Assembly: GCA_023230585.1 (NCBI GenBank)
Contig: JALNXB010000029.1
Span: forward strand, 1-25,346
Source of the DNA: a bacterium
GTDB taxonomy: Bacteria; Ratteibacteria; UBA8468; B48-G9; JAFGKM01
Reading direction: 5' to 3'
Length of the DNA: 25,346 nt
Within the stretch, counting starts at the first letter, position 1; the number at the start of each line of letters is the position of its first letter. Positions 15,162 to 22,941 of this stretch are shown here, piece after piece. Below the pieces are notes generated by a model. The model was not told where the DNA came from, ran no database searches, and was given only the letters and a program-made list of their open reading frames with translations. The position numbers were made by a program, and so were the translations under genes.

Positions 15162-16502
15162 TTAAAATATTGAGTTTTCATAAGGAGATATCCCTTTCCT
15201 TAAATTGGTTAATATTTCTGGTGCAAGGGGCCATCCCAGCCCTGTTAAGTCCTGCCAAGAAAGAACCTGAGGTGGACTAAAACGTTTATCCAGTACAGCC
15301 CTAAATCTTTTAAATGCTTTTCCATCCCCGCTAACAGCAACGATATCAACTGAAAATTGGTAAGAACGAGTAGTCAACCAGCCACCTATCTCTGCAGCTT
15401 TCTCAGAAGTCAACACTTCTGCTACCCAAGATATATCCTCAAGGTTAGAAATATCAGAAGATGCTCTATACTCAACCAAGTCATATACATCAGCTTCTTC
15501 CAACCCCGGCAAACAAGCGATAACTTCTTTAGGAGCAGTATTAATATTTATAAGACCTTCTCTTCTGCCCCTCCCACCAACTGTTAGTTCTGACGAAATC
15601 TGACGAAATTCAGCTAAAGATAGTCCTGTTCTGGCATAAAAATCTAAAATATTTTCAAAAGGACGCCCTCGTCTTATAATACCCATAACAGTATTTAACC
15701 TATTAGCATCAAGTATACCGCTTAAAAGTTCTGTCAGTCCGGCTGTGTTTGCACTATTAATATTTACCATCGCCTCTTGGTCAGCAGGAGCATTAGATTG
15801 GTTACTATACACAGTAGTAAAATCATAAATACCTCTATCTAAAATACCGTCCATATTATCGTTAGGTATATTTTCTGCTCCATCATTTTCATTCTCGTCA
15901 AGAAAACCGTTTCTATTTAGGTCTTCACCAAACAATATCTCCATACTACAACCCTTAACAAGAAGTAGTTCTTCAACTGTTTCAAAAGGTCCGTTTTTAC
16001 ATTGGTATGGAGGATTTAATAAGAGATAATATTCACTTTTAGCACCACCCTCAAATGAACTCTCGTCAGGGTTACGCCAATCAACAATTGAAGCAGCGAG
16101 TTCATCGGTCATTTGCGGTAACATCAAAAACATTTCAAAAGAAGCAGTATTTAAATTAAGTTTAGAAGACTCATCTATAAGACCAAAACTATAATTTAAT
16201 CCATCCTGCTCCCCTTGTTTCAAAAACCAGAAGTAACCTCCACCTAATGAAACGGCTTCACAATCAAAACCGTTAGTTAAAAAGATAGCGTTTTCATCCA
16301 GGTTTTCTACCAGATAAGCCGCATAAGCTAAAGCCCCTTGAGATATCCATTCCACTTGTGCTTCAGCAAGCCGATTAGCAGATATTAATAGTTCAATTTT
16401 CATTTTTCTCCCAAAAACAAGAACCATTCCTGCAAGAGTTACAATTATCCACAGAGCAACAATTAAAACCATACCGCTCTTTTTACTATTTTTTTTCATC
16501 AT
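15162..16502 (-). CDS. gspK: Type II secretion minor pseudopilin GspK
   Basis: The protein has 446 residues from the ATG at 16502; a TTG at 16511 is an alternative and neither has a strong ribosome site. It has a prepilin leader (SKKSG) and a hydrophobic segment (MVLIVALWIIVTL). As usual for GspK the +5 Glu is missing (Val). The large periplasmic part has helix-hairpin-helix-like motifs (KLNLNTASFEMFLMLPQM, NINSANTAGLTELL, NINTAPKEVIACLPGL) typical of the family. It also carries an EF-hand-like loop DLNRNGFLDENE and a second DNMDGILDRG. GspK sits at the tip of the pseudopilus and binds calcium in characterised systems. Confidence 0.92.
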   Translation of the reverse strand: MMKKNSKKSGMVLIVALWIIVTLAGMVLVFGRKMKIELLISANRLAEAQVEWISQGALAYAAYLVENLDENAIFLTNGFDCEAVSLGGGYFWFLKQGEQDGLNYSFGLIDESSKLNLNTASFEMFLMLPQMTDELAASIVDWRNPDESSFEGGAKSEYYLLLNPPYQCKNGPFETVEELLLVKGCSMEILFGEDLNRNGFLDENENDGAENIPNDNMDGILDRGIYDFTTVYSNQSNAPADQEAMVNINSANTAGLTELLSGILDANRLNTVMGIIRRGRPFENILDFYARTGLSLAEFRQISSELTVGGRGRREGLININTAPKEVIACLPGLEEADVYDLVEYRASSDISNLEDISWVAEVLTSEKAAEIGGWLTTRSYQFSVDIVAVSGDGKAFKRFRAVLDKRFSPPQVLSWQDLTGLGWPLAPEILTNLRKGISPYENSIF

Positions 16503-16541
16503 TACAAGCAATTCTCATTAGCTCAAATCTTCAACTGTTAT

Positions 16542-17201
16542 TCAAACGCCATCTGTTAAGCCAGAAACAACTTGTTCATTGGTAGAACTCTTACAGGTCA
16601 AAAGAAATATCCTTCTATATGTATGTGTCTGCTCACCATTTTCTGATATAGAAAATTTTATAGTCAAAGAAACATCTACTGCTGTAGGAAGAACATCTCC
16701 AACAGTTGTAGAATCCCACGCATCAAGCCAGACAGTCCCATCAAAATATTGTATCTCCATAGAACTTACGCCATAAGCCAACTGTTCTTCATAAGGTTCT
16801 ACCTCTTCAAGAGACAGAAGGTTTAACCTAACATTTCTCATAAGAAGGTTTTCTCTCCCTTCATCCTCCTGGTCGGCAGTCAAAAGGTATTCTACACCAG
16901 CAATTCCAGGGGCAGCGTCTTGTGTGTTTACTGGCCGAGTAAAAAAAGAAATAGAATCTGCATCTCCAATAAAAGGTCCTGCCAATATTCCGCGAGGAGG
17001 TAAAGCAGACTGCAAGTCTCTACCCATAATATTAAAAGCAATGTCAGCTGCCCGTAAAGGAGCTATTGCTTCTTCACTCTTCTTTTTTGCCTTAAACCCA
17101 ATATTCATAGCAGAATATAAAGAACCAGCAAGAAGAGCCATCATAGACATAGCAGCGAGCATCTCAATTAAAGAAAACCCTTTCTTATTTAAGTATTTCA
17201 T
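16542..17201 (-). CDS. gspJ: Type II secretion minor pseudopilin GspJ
   Basis: The protein has 219 residues. The leader ends at NKKG and the mature protein starts FSLIEML with the +5 Glu, followed by a hydrophobic helix. The periplasmic part (GRDLQSALPPRG, MEIQYFDGTVWLDAW) matches GspJ, which forms the tip complex with GspI and GspK. A weak GAGG lies about 13 bases before the ATG. About 39 bases separate its stop from gspK. Upstream, a 214-base gap containing a decayed repeat separates it from gspI. Confidence 0.9.
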   Translation of the reverse strand: MKYLNKKGFSLIEMLAAMSMMALLAGSLYSAMNIGFKAKKKSEEAIAPLRAADIAFNIMGRDLQSALPPRGILAGPFIGDADSISFFTRPVNTQDAAPGIAGVEYLLTADQEDEGRENLLMRNVRLNLLSLEEVEPYEEQLAYGVSSMEIQYFDGTVWLDAWDSTTVGDVLPTAVDVSLTIKFSISENGEQTHTYRRIFLLTCKSSTNEQVVSGLTDGV

Positions 17202-17415
17202 TTCAATTTTTTTCCTCGCTTTAGCCCGTACTCATAATCTTCCACCCCACAATTCTTCTCCTCTTGTGCTTATCCTGGTACTCTCCTTCCCCCTTACTTG
17301 TCATTGCGAGTATTTATAAACATGGCAATATCCGTTTTTATGCCTATTGTTCTCTCATTAACCTTTTCGCAAATACGGAATTCCCCATAGAGAGGGTCTT
17401 TATCATTATTAAAAC
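17202..17415 (-). repeat. Decayed copy of the intergenic repeat inside the secretion operon
   Basis: Written on the plus strand, tcattgcgag..catggcaata-tccgtttttatgcc (about 17300-17344) and tcgcaaatacggaattcccc (about 17367-17386) align with the cattgcgagg..cgtggcaacc..tctttatcc and tcgcaaagacggaatgggg blocks of the intact copies. The central palindromes are lost. It is the only sizeable gap between the pseudopilin genes. No gene is seen. Confidence 0.6.
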
Positions 17416-17805
17416 CTACTCCATATCTACCTGATCGCTCATATACACAAGTGTAGAAAGATCTACTGAGCGTTCTTCATTCCTTGATGTCCACAACACC
17501 TTAACAATAAGTTCTTTGAGGGTTTCCCCTTCCCACCCAATCAATTCAGCAGTCCAAGAATAATCTTCATTTTCAGGCAAAAAATCTCCAGAAACTTCTG
17601 CAAAATCAAAAACATTAGAAGAAACAATCTCAGACATCTTGCCTTGAGCCAAAATAGTTGCTTCTGACCGTTTCCGACTTTCAGACGCCGCAACAGTTGA
17701 AAGAGATATACCTTTCATAATCACTGGAAGAACTATCGCAACAAATGTAAGAGTTGCAAGAACTTCAACAAAAGTAAACCCTTTTTTCATTTCAATAGAA
17801 CTCAT
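17416..17805 (-). CDS. gspI: Type II secretion minor pseudopilin GspI
   Basis: The protein has 129 residues from the ATG at 17805, which overlaps the gspH stop (ATGA) and has GGAAAGAG upstream. An in-frame ATG at 17859 would run well into gspH and bury the leader. The prepilin leader ends at MKKG and the mature start is FTFVEVL with Glu at +5. The C-terminal part (EDYSWTAELIGWEGETLKEL, VLWTSRNEERSVDLSTLVY) matches GspI, the nucleating minor pseudopilin. Confidence 0.9.
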   Translation of the reverse strand: MSSIEMKKGFTFVEVLATLTFVAIVLPVIMKGISLSTVAASESRKRSEATILAQGKMSEIVSSNVFDFAEVSGDFLPENEDYSWTAELIGWEGETLKELIVKVLWTSRNEERSVDLSTLVYMSDQVDME

Positions 17806-18395
17806 ATAGCATCTCTTTCCATAGGAACAACATAAAAACGATCTGATGGAGAAGAACATTTTATTTCCAGCAGGTTCCCTTTCTTATCTTTCATACGCAA
17901 AGTGGCTGGTTGTATGAAACCGTCAGGTGAAAAAACAATGCTTTCTTCGCCTTGATTTTCAGGTTCATCTTCCGTGTACCATTGTCCTGGCATCCTTAAC
18001 CCTGGAACCTCTGTATCTTGATAACTATACATAATTTCTAAAGATTCAATTTCAACACCTTCAGGTAAAAGAAAATTTCTACCTATCTCTTTATTTATCT
18101 TTTCAAAACTACCATTATTCCGTGCCGTCAACCAAAAAACATTCTTATTTTTATCTATATTCAACTTATATATCCGTCCTTCAGAAATCGATTGTGAACG
18201 AGCATAATCTGTTAGAGCAACAAAATTTGCTGAAGCGTTAATTATATGTCGTGAGCCAGAAAACAACCCTAAAGAAGGTGCGGTTACACCCATAACAACA
18301 GCAATAATAATCATAACCAATAATAATTCAAGGAGAGTAAACCCTTTCTTTTGATTCAGTTTTTTACTGGTCAGACCAGTTGTCAATGTCGTCAT
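17802..18395 (-). CDS. gspH: Type II secretion minor pseudopilin GspH
   Basis: The protein has 197 residues from the ATG at 18395, which lies inside the end of gspG (32-base overlap) and is preceded by AGGAAGGTGGAG. No usable start lies after the gspG stop, and an in-frame upstream ATG at 18518 would reach far back into gspG. The leader is long (18 residues, ending NQKKG). The mature start FTLLELL carries Glu at +5. The C-terminal GspH beta domain includes FSPDGFIQPATLRMKD, the usual FxxxG signature. The 3' end overlaps gspI by four bases. Confidence 0.88.
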   Translation of the reverse strand: MTTLTTGLTSKKLNQKKGFTLLELLLVMIIIAVVMGVTAPSLGLFSGSRHIINASANFVALTDYARSQSISEGRIYKLNIDKNKNVFWLTARNNGSFEKINKEIGRNFLLPEGVEIESLEIMYSYQDTEVPGLRMPGQWYTEDEPENQGEESIVFSPDGFIQPATLRMKDKKGNLLEIKCSSPSDRFYVVPMERDAI

Positions 18396-18786
18396 CTCCA
18401 CCTTCCTGTCTATCAGGTCCGTAGGAATAAAGATCAAAACTATTGGTATTATGCTCACCAGGAGATTTATATATATAATTATTCCCCCACGGGTCTTTGG
18501 GCACTCCTCTCTTAACATAAGGTCCTCTCCAATTATTCAATTGGGCAGGGGCGCTAACAAGAGCCTGTAACCCTTCCTCAGAGGTAGGGTACCTACCAGT
18601 ATCAACCTCAAATGACTCAAGTGCAACCTCAAGATTGGTAATACTTGATTGAGCAGCCACTATTCGCGCTTGCTCAGAACGTTTTGTAAATTTTGGCACA
18701 ACAACTGTAGCCAATACACTTAAAATAACCATAACAAGTAGCAATTCTATTAAAGTAAACCCACTCTTTACTCCTTTATTATCCAT
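18364..18786 (-). CDS. gspG: Type II secretion major pseudopilin GspG
   Basis: The protein has 140 residues. Leader MDNKGVKSG, mature start FTLIELLLVM with Glu at +5. The body has the GspG hallmarks TGRYPTSEEGLQALV, WRGPYVKRGVPKDPWGN and YSYGPDRQEGGDDDIDNW. The C-terminal acidic loop is the calcium site that stabilises the pseudopilus in this family. AGGAGA precedes the ATG. As the main pilus subunit it is probably the most abundant product of the operon. A gap of 70 bases separates it from gspF. Confidence 0.96.
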   Translation of the reverse strand: MDNKGVKSGFTLIELLLVMVILSVLATVVVPKFTKRSEQARIVAAQSSITNLEVALESFEVDTGRYPTSEEGLQALVSAPAQLNNWRGPYVKRGVPKDPWGNNYIYKSPGEHNTNSFDLYSYGPDRQEGGDDDIDNWSDQ

Positions 18787-18856
18787 TTTTTCTCCTATAA
18801 TTTAGTGGTCAACAACCCGCATCTTGTCCCAAGTATCTTGAAGAATTGCAAACATA

Positions 18857-20083
18857 CTACTTTATCAGTTCTTGCAAAGTAAATACTGGTAACAACATAC
18901 CTATAACAACAGCTCCCACCAACCCCGCCATTAAAAAGAGCAATACTGGCTCAATAACAGCGACAAGCATACGGAGTTGCCTATCAAGTTCTCCTTCATA
19001 AGTTAAAGCAATCCTTAACAACTCTTTATCCAACCTCCCACTTTCTTCGGAAACTGCTATCATCTCTAAAACAGTAGGCGGGAACAATTTTGTATCTGAA
19101 GAGAGCCCTTTTGCTAAACTTACTCCATTTTTAACCTTATCAATAGCGTAAGTCACAGCATCAGAAAGAGATTGGTTACCTATTGCTTCTTTTGCAACAT
19201 TAAGAGAAATAACAAGAGAAACCCCTGCTTCAAGGAGGGTACCAAGCATCCTACAGAACCTAACAAGCCCAAACTTGAGCATAACAGCCCCTAAAACAGG
19301 TATCTTGATTAACGCTTGTTCAACCGATTTTTTCCCTGCCTTCCCAGAAAGGACTCTTTTTATTGAAATAACCATTAAGAATATTGCCACTGCCAACAGA
19401 ACACCATACCTTACCACCCAATTACTCGCACCCATAATAAAACGTGTCAACAACGGCAAAGAACCACCAAACTCTTCAAAAATAGAAGAAAATTGAGGAA
19501 TAAAGTATATCATTAAAAATGTTAGAACAACAACAGCCATAACAACCAAAAGCATAGGGTATACAAGAGCCGATTTAACCCTACCTTTAAGGTCCTGTTC
19601 CCTTAGTTTAAAGTCGGCTATCTGTTCTAAAACAACACTTAAAAATCCCCCTGTTTCCCCTGCCTTAACCATAGCAACATAAACAGGAGGAAAAGATTGA
19701 GGCCATTTTGAAAGAGCATTAGCAAGAGATTCTCCCCCAACAACATCGTTTTTTATTGAATTCCACTGCTTTTTTACAGCCGGATGAGTAACCTCTCTAA
19801 CAATAATCTCAATGGCTCGATTGAGAGGAATGCCTGCGGTCAAAAGGTTAGCCAACTGTCTTAAAAAAACCTCAACGCTACCTTGAGGAACCCTACCAGC
19901 CCTTTTAGTAGAATTATCTCTTTCTACAGAAATCAGGGGTTTTCCGCCCTGCTCTACTACAGAGACAGGTCTCATACCTTTTTCGTATATATGGTTTAAG
20001 ACAACCTCTCTCGATTCTGCCTCAAGTTTACCAGAAAACTTTTCCCCATTATTTTTTATAGCAGTATATATAAATTGTGGCAT
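18857..20083 (-). CDS. gspF: Type II secretion inner-membrane platform protein GspF
   Basis: The protein has 408 residues with two GspF domains (about 72-195 and 275-396) and membrane helices near 173-196, 222-240 and 373-400. Family motifs are FLRQLANLLTAGIPLNRA, MVKAGETGGFL, EMIAVSEESGRLD and a C-terminal AVVIGMLLPVF. It holds the ATPase GspE to the membrane and supports pseudopilus assembly. No clear ribosome site precedes the ATG; the 46 bases from the gspE stop are AT-rich. Confidence 0.96.
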   Translation of the reverse strand: MPQFIYTAIKNNGEKFSGKLEAESREVVLNHIYEKGMRPVSVVEQGGKPLISVERDNSTKRAGRVPQGSVEVFLRQLANLLTAGIPLNRAIEIIVREVTHPAVKKQWNSIKNDVVGGESLANALSKWPQSFPPVYVAMVKAGETGGFLSVVLEQIADFKLREQDLKGRVKSALVYPMLLVVMAVVVLTFLMIYFIPQFSSIFEEFGGSLPLLTRFIMGASNWVVRYGVLLAVAIFLMVISIKRVLSGKAGKKSVEQALIKIPVLGAVMLKFGLVRFCRMLGTLLEAGVSLVISLNVAKEAIGNQSLSDAVTYAIDKVKNGVSLAKGLSSDTKLFPPTVLEMIAVSEESGRLDKELLRIALTYEGELDRQLRMLVAVIEPVLLFLMAGLVGAVVIGMLLPVFTLQELIK

Positions 20084-20129
20084 ATTTTAATTCAAAAGTA
20101 ATGAAAAACTTTATTAAAGAAACACCTTA

Positions 20130-21854
20130 TTAGATTTCTAACCCATTCAAAACCCTACCATTACCTCTCTCGTCCTTAGTAACCCTAACAACTTCTTCCA
20201 CAGTTGTAACTCCTTCCCTAACAAGCCGCCAACCGTCTTCTCTTAAACTCATCATTCCTTGTTTAGATGCCTCTATTCTTACATCTCTCGAAGAACCACG
20301 TTCAATTATAAGATTGCGTATATTGTCTGTAACATTCATAAATTCAAAAACACCAGTTCTTCCTTTATAGCCTGTACCTTGACACCTCCTACACCCTTTC
20401 CCTCTATAAATAATTTCAGGCAATTCGTCGCCATACTCTTTTTTAAGTCGCAAAATATCTTCTTTTGGCAACTCTTCTTTACACTCAGAACATATCAACC
20501 TAACAAGTCTTTGCGCAAGAACGGCTTCAAGAGAAGACGCAACAAGGTATGGCTCGACACCCATATCAACAAGACGAGTCAAAGCGCCCGGTGCATCATT
20601 GGTATGTAAAGTAGAAAAAACAAGGTGACCTGTAAGAGAGGCTTGAACTGAAATCTCCGCAGTTTCATAGTCTCGAATTTCACCAACAAGAACAACATCA
20701 GGGTCATGCCTAAGTATAGAACGTAAACCTTTAGCAAAAGTAAGCCCAGCTCTGGTTGAGACCTGTATCTGGTTAATCCCGCGAAGATGGTATTCTATTG
20801 GGTCTTCAATAGTTATAATCTTTCTTTCAGCGTCATTTATGTGGGACAACCCTGCATATAGAGTTGTTGTTTTACCGCTACCGGTAGGACCAGTAACAAG
20901 AATTATTCCGTGAGGAAGTTCAAGTATTCCGTTAAAAATACCCCTATCCCTTTCAGACATCCCAAGTTCTTTAAGCCCAAGGAGAGCAATACTACGATTT
21001 AACAACCTTAATACTACTGCTTCACCGTGCAACATAGGGATAACCGAAACCCTCACATCAATCTCTTGAGAGGAAACCAGCAACTTAATTCTTCCATCTT
21101 GAGGCAACCTCTTCTCTGCTATATCAAGAGAACTTAATATCTTTAAACGAGAAACTATCGCAGCTTGAAACCGTCTTATGTCAGAAGGAACAACCGCATC
21201 TTGCAAGACCCCATCAACCCTATAACGAACTCTCAACTCATTTTCAAACGGTTCAAAATGGACATCTGTAGCCCTTAAATCAATCGCTTCCTTCAACACC
21301 TGGTTAACAAACCTTATAATAGAAGCATCTTCAGCTTCAGCAGTAATATCAACCCCAGTATCACTCTCTTCCGAAAGAACAGTTAAAGCATTATCTTCAC
21401 TACTGGAAATAAGCGATTGAACAGTATCAGCCCCTACCCCAAGCAATTTTCTTAAGGACCTTTCAATCTCAGAAGAAGTTGCAAGAACAACATTAAACTC
21501 TTTCCCTGTAACAACCCTTAACTCATCAACTCCCGAAGTATCAAAAACCTTACTTGTGGCAGTAACTATCACCCCCGCCTCTTCCTTTAAAGGCAACACT
21601 CCTTTATTTAAAAGAATATGAGCAGGAAAAACAGATAGAAATTCCCTTGCAGGAAGTTGCTCTTCGATATTCTCTAAATATGGTATACCAAACTCTTTGC
21701 TTAGAAACCTCAGAAGAACATCTTCGGGCACCCCCGAACGAGATAATAGAGATTCATCTAAGGAGGTTCCTGATAAGTAAAGGGATTTAACGGCTTCTGC
21801 TGATTCTTCGTTTAAAATTCCTTTTTTCAACAAATTAGAAAATATATTTTTCAT
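20130..21854 (-). CDS. gspE: Type II secretion ATPase GspE
   Basis: The protein has 574 residues. An MshEN-like N-terminal domain (about 1-140) precedes an ATPase core: Walker A GPTGSGKTTT (322-331), Asp box ITIEDPIEYH (347-356), Walker B VVLVGEIRD (387-395), His box GHLVFSTLHTND (409-420), and a zinc-binding pair CSEC/CRRC (Cys 455, 458, 488, 491). It powers pseudopilus assembly from the cytoplasmic side. No Shine-Dalgarno is visible; instead a stable hairpin ends about 12 bases before the ATG. It is probably co-transcribed with the upstream exported helical protein. Confidence 0.96.
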   Translation of the reverse strand: MKNIFSNLLKKGILNEESAEAVKSLYLSGTSLDESLLSRSGVPEDVLLRFLSKEFGIPYLENIEEQLPAREFLSVFPAHILLNKGVLPLKEEAGVIVTATSKVFDTSGVDELRVVTGKEFNVVLATSSEIERSLRKLLGVGADTVQSLISSSEDNALTVLSEESDTGVDITAEAEDASIIRFVNQVLKEAIDLRATDVHFEPFENELRVRYRVDGVLQDAVVPSDIRRFQAAIVSRLKILSSLDIAEKRLPQDGRIKLLVSSQEIDVRVSVIPMLHGEAVVLRLLNRSIALLGLKELGMSERDRGIFNGILELPHGIILVTGPTGSGKTTTLYAGLSHINDAERKIITIEDPIEYHLRGINQIQVSTRAGLTFAKGLRSILRHDPDVVLVGEIRDYETAEISVQASLTGHLVFSTLHTNDAPGALTRLVDMGVEPYLVASSLEAVLAQRLVRLICSECKEELPKEDILRLKKEYGDELPEIIYRGKGCRRCQGTGYKGRTGVFEFMNVTDNIRNLIIERGSSRDVRIEASKQGMMSLREDGWRLVREGVTTVEEVVRVTKDERGNGRVLNGLEI

Positions 21855-21866
21855 TTTATTGGTGAA

Positions 21867-21898
21867 GGACCGCCCTCACATTACAATGAGAGCGGTCC
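21867..21898 (-). promoter_or_regulatory. Hairpin between the Spy-like gene and gspE
   Basis: GGACCGC (21867-21873) pairs with GCGGTCC (21892-21898), followed after one mismatch by CTCA/TGAG, closing an eight-base loop. On the transcript no U-run follows, so complete termination is unlikely. The stem ends 12 bases before the gspE start and takes the place of a ribosome site. It may set the relative levels of the two products through partial termination, RNA protection or translation control. Confidence 0.55.
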
Positions 21899-21908
21899 CT
21901 CAAATTGT

Positions 21909-22481
21909 TTATTCAAGCAACCCATTCAAAACAAGTTGCGCCTCCTGCCTTTGGGTCAAAATTTCTTTCAACTCTTTTCTTGCTTGTGCAAGTTCGGCTT
22001 CATTTGTTTTTCTGGCTTCACGTAAATTTGCAAGTTTTGTGGAAATATCTTTTGGAGAAGAATCTTTATTACCTAACACCGCCTGGAGTTCTTGATAGGC
22101 TTTTTGAAAAGGTGTCACCTGAACTTGAGTTCCACCAGCAGTTCTTCGCCCAGCACGCATCCCACCTGCACGTTGAGTATTCATCTGAGCAGTCCTAACC
22201 TTCTCCACTTTTGGTTTCACAACTTCCCATTCCTCGTCAGAAATTTCAAGAGTATTCTTTATTCTGTTCATATACATCTCGCTTGCCTGCTGAGGAGTAG
22301 TTCTCTGTCCTCCAGTTCTATCAGGACGTTGTGTTCTTTCGGTCTGTTGTGTTCTTCCAGAACCTTGAGTTGCTTCAGGACGTGTAGTCCTTCGTCTTGA
22401 AGGCATGTTTTCCTGCGCACTCAGAACAACCACTATCAGAAAAAGAGCCGAAGCCAATATCATAAAGTTTTTAAATTTCAT
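21909..22481 (-). CDS. Exported small helical protein, Spy/CpxP-like
   Basis: The protein has 190 residues from the ATG at 22481, which follows a perfect AAGGAGGTGAT; an in-frame ATG at 22529 is rejected because it precedes the promoter's start point and displaces the signal peptide. The signal peptide is about 1-23 (ending VLSAQ). A basic Thr/Gln/Arg/Gly-rich linker (about 28-65) follows, then two helical segments with LEISDEEWEVVKPKVEKV and LANLREARKTNEAELAQARKELKEIL. This layout resembles periplasmic Spy/CpxP-type chaperone-like proteins common in uncultured PVC bacteria. It heads the secretion operon, so it could be an assembly helper or a secreted substrate. Function is inferred only. 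Confidence 0.65.
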   Translation of the reverse strand: MKFKNFMILASALFLIVVVLSAQENMPSRRRTTRPEATQGSGRTQQTERTQRPDRTGGQRTTPQQASEMYMNRIKNTLEISDEEWEVVKPKVEKVRTAQMNTQRAGGMRAGRRTAGGTQVQVTPFQKAYQELQAVLGNKDSSPKDISTKLANLREARKTNEAELAQARKELKEILTQRQEAQLVLNGLLE

Positions 22482-22499
22482 TTTTATCACCTCCTTAAC

Positions 22500-22529
22500 A
22501 TTATATAGTTTTTTTAAAAAGTTTTCCAA
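22500..22529 (-). promoter_or_regulatory. Sigma70-type promoter of the secretion operon
   Basis: On the minus strand TTGGAA (22529-22524) and a perfect TATAAT (22505-22500) are 18 bases apart. Transcription would start near 22493, just before the AAGGAGGTGAT ribosome site. This is the only strong promoter seen ahead of the whole gspE-to-gspC-like series. Confidence 0.65.
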
Positions 22530-22599
22530 CCTTTTATTACTTAATTAGACATATAAAATATTATTCAGGTTTAGTGATATAAAAAAAATTATAAAAAAT

Positions 22600-22893
22600 A
22601 CATTCTCAACCTTCCCATTTCCTTTTCCGCCTTCGGCGAGATTGCCACGCCAAAAGGCGCTCGCAAAGACGGAATGGGGGGATGTTAACAAAAGGTTCAA
22701 GCCTTTTGTTCTTCTACTCGCCCATTTTATGCCCAAACGCCCAATTTGTAATCCTGAACTTGTTTCAGGATCTCTAACTTAATCCACGCTGGTAATAGAT
22801 ACAGCGTAAAAACGAGATTCCGGTTCAAGTACGGAATGACAATCTTTCCTTATTTGCCTCTCCCCTTGAGGGAGAGGATGCAAGGTGAGGGGG
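22600..22893 (+). repeat. Composite palindromic repeat, copy C
   Basis: The gap between the secretion operon and the abiE operon holds a repeat copy lacking the first block. It has ccgccttcggcgagattgccacg (22627-22649), gctcgcaaagacggaatggggg, the aacaaaagg..ccttttgtt hairpin, tcctgaacttgtttcagga (22752-22770) and the attccgg..cggaat block (damaged palindrome). A perfect CCTCTCCC-cttga-GGGAGAGG hairpin (22857-22877) ends the copy. The last hairpin, 50 bases before the abiEi promoter, may insulate it. A segment of about 180 bases (22662-22841) recurs in the same orientation at 24721-24900. Confidence 0.85.
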
Positions 22894-22925
22894 GCTTTTA
22901 TGTTTTTTGCTTTTGTTTAATATTC

Positions 22926-22934
22926 TGGTATAAT
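22926..22934 (+). promoter_or_regulatory. Extended -10 promoter of abiEi, leaderless start
   Basis: TGGTATAAT (22926-22934) ends only seven bases before the ATG at 22942, so transcription would start at or within a base or two of the start codon. The -35 region (TTGCTT, 16 bases away) is weak, as expected for an extended -10 promoter. There is no room for a ribosome site. Confidence 0.65.
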
Positions 22935-22941
22935 GTAAACT

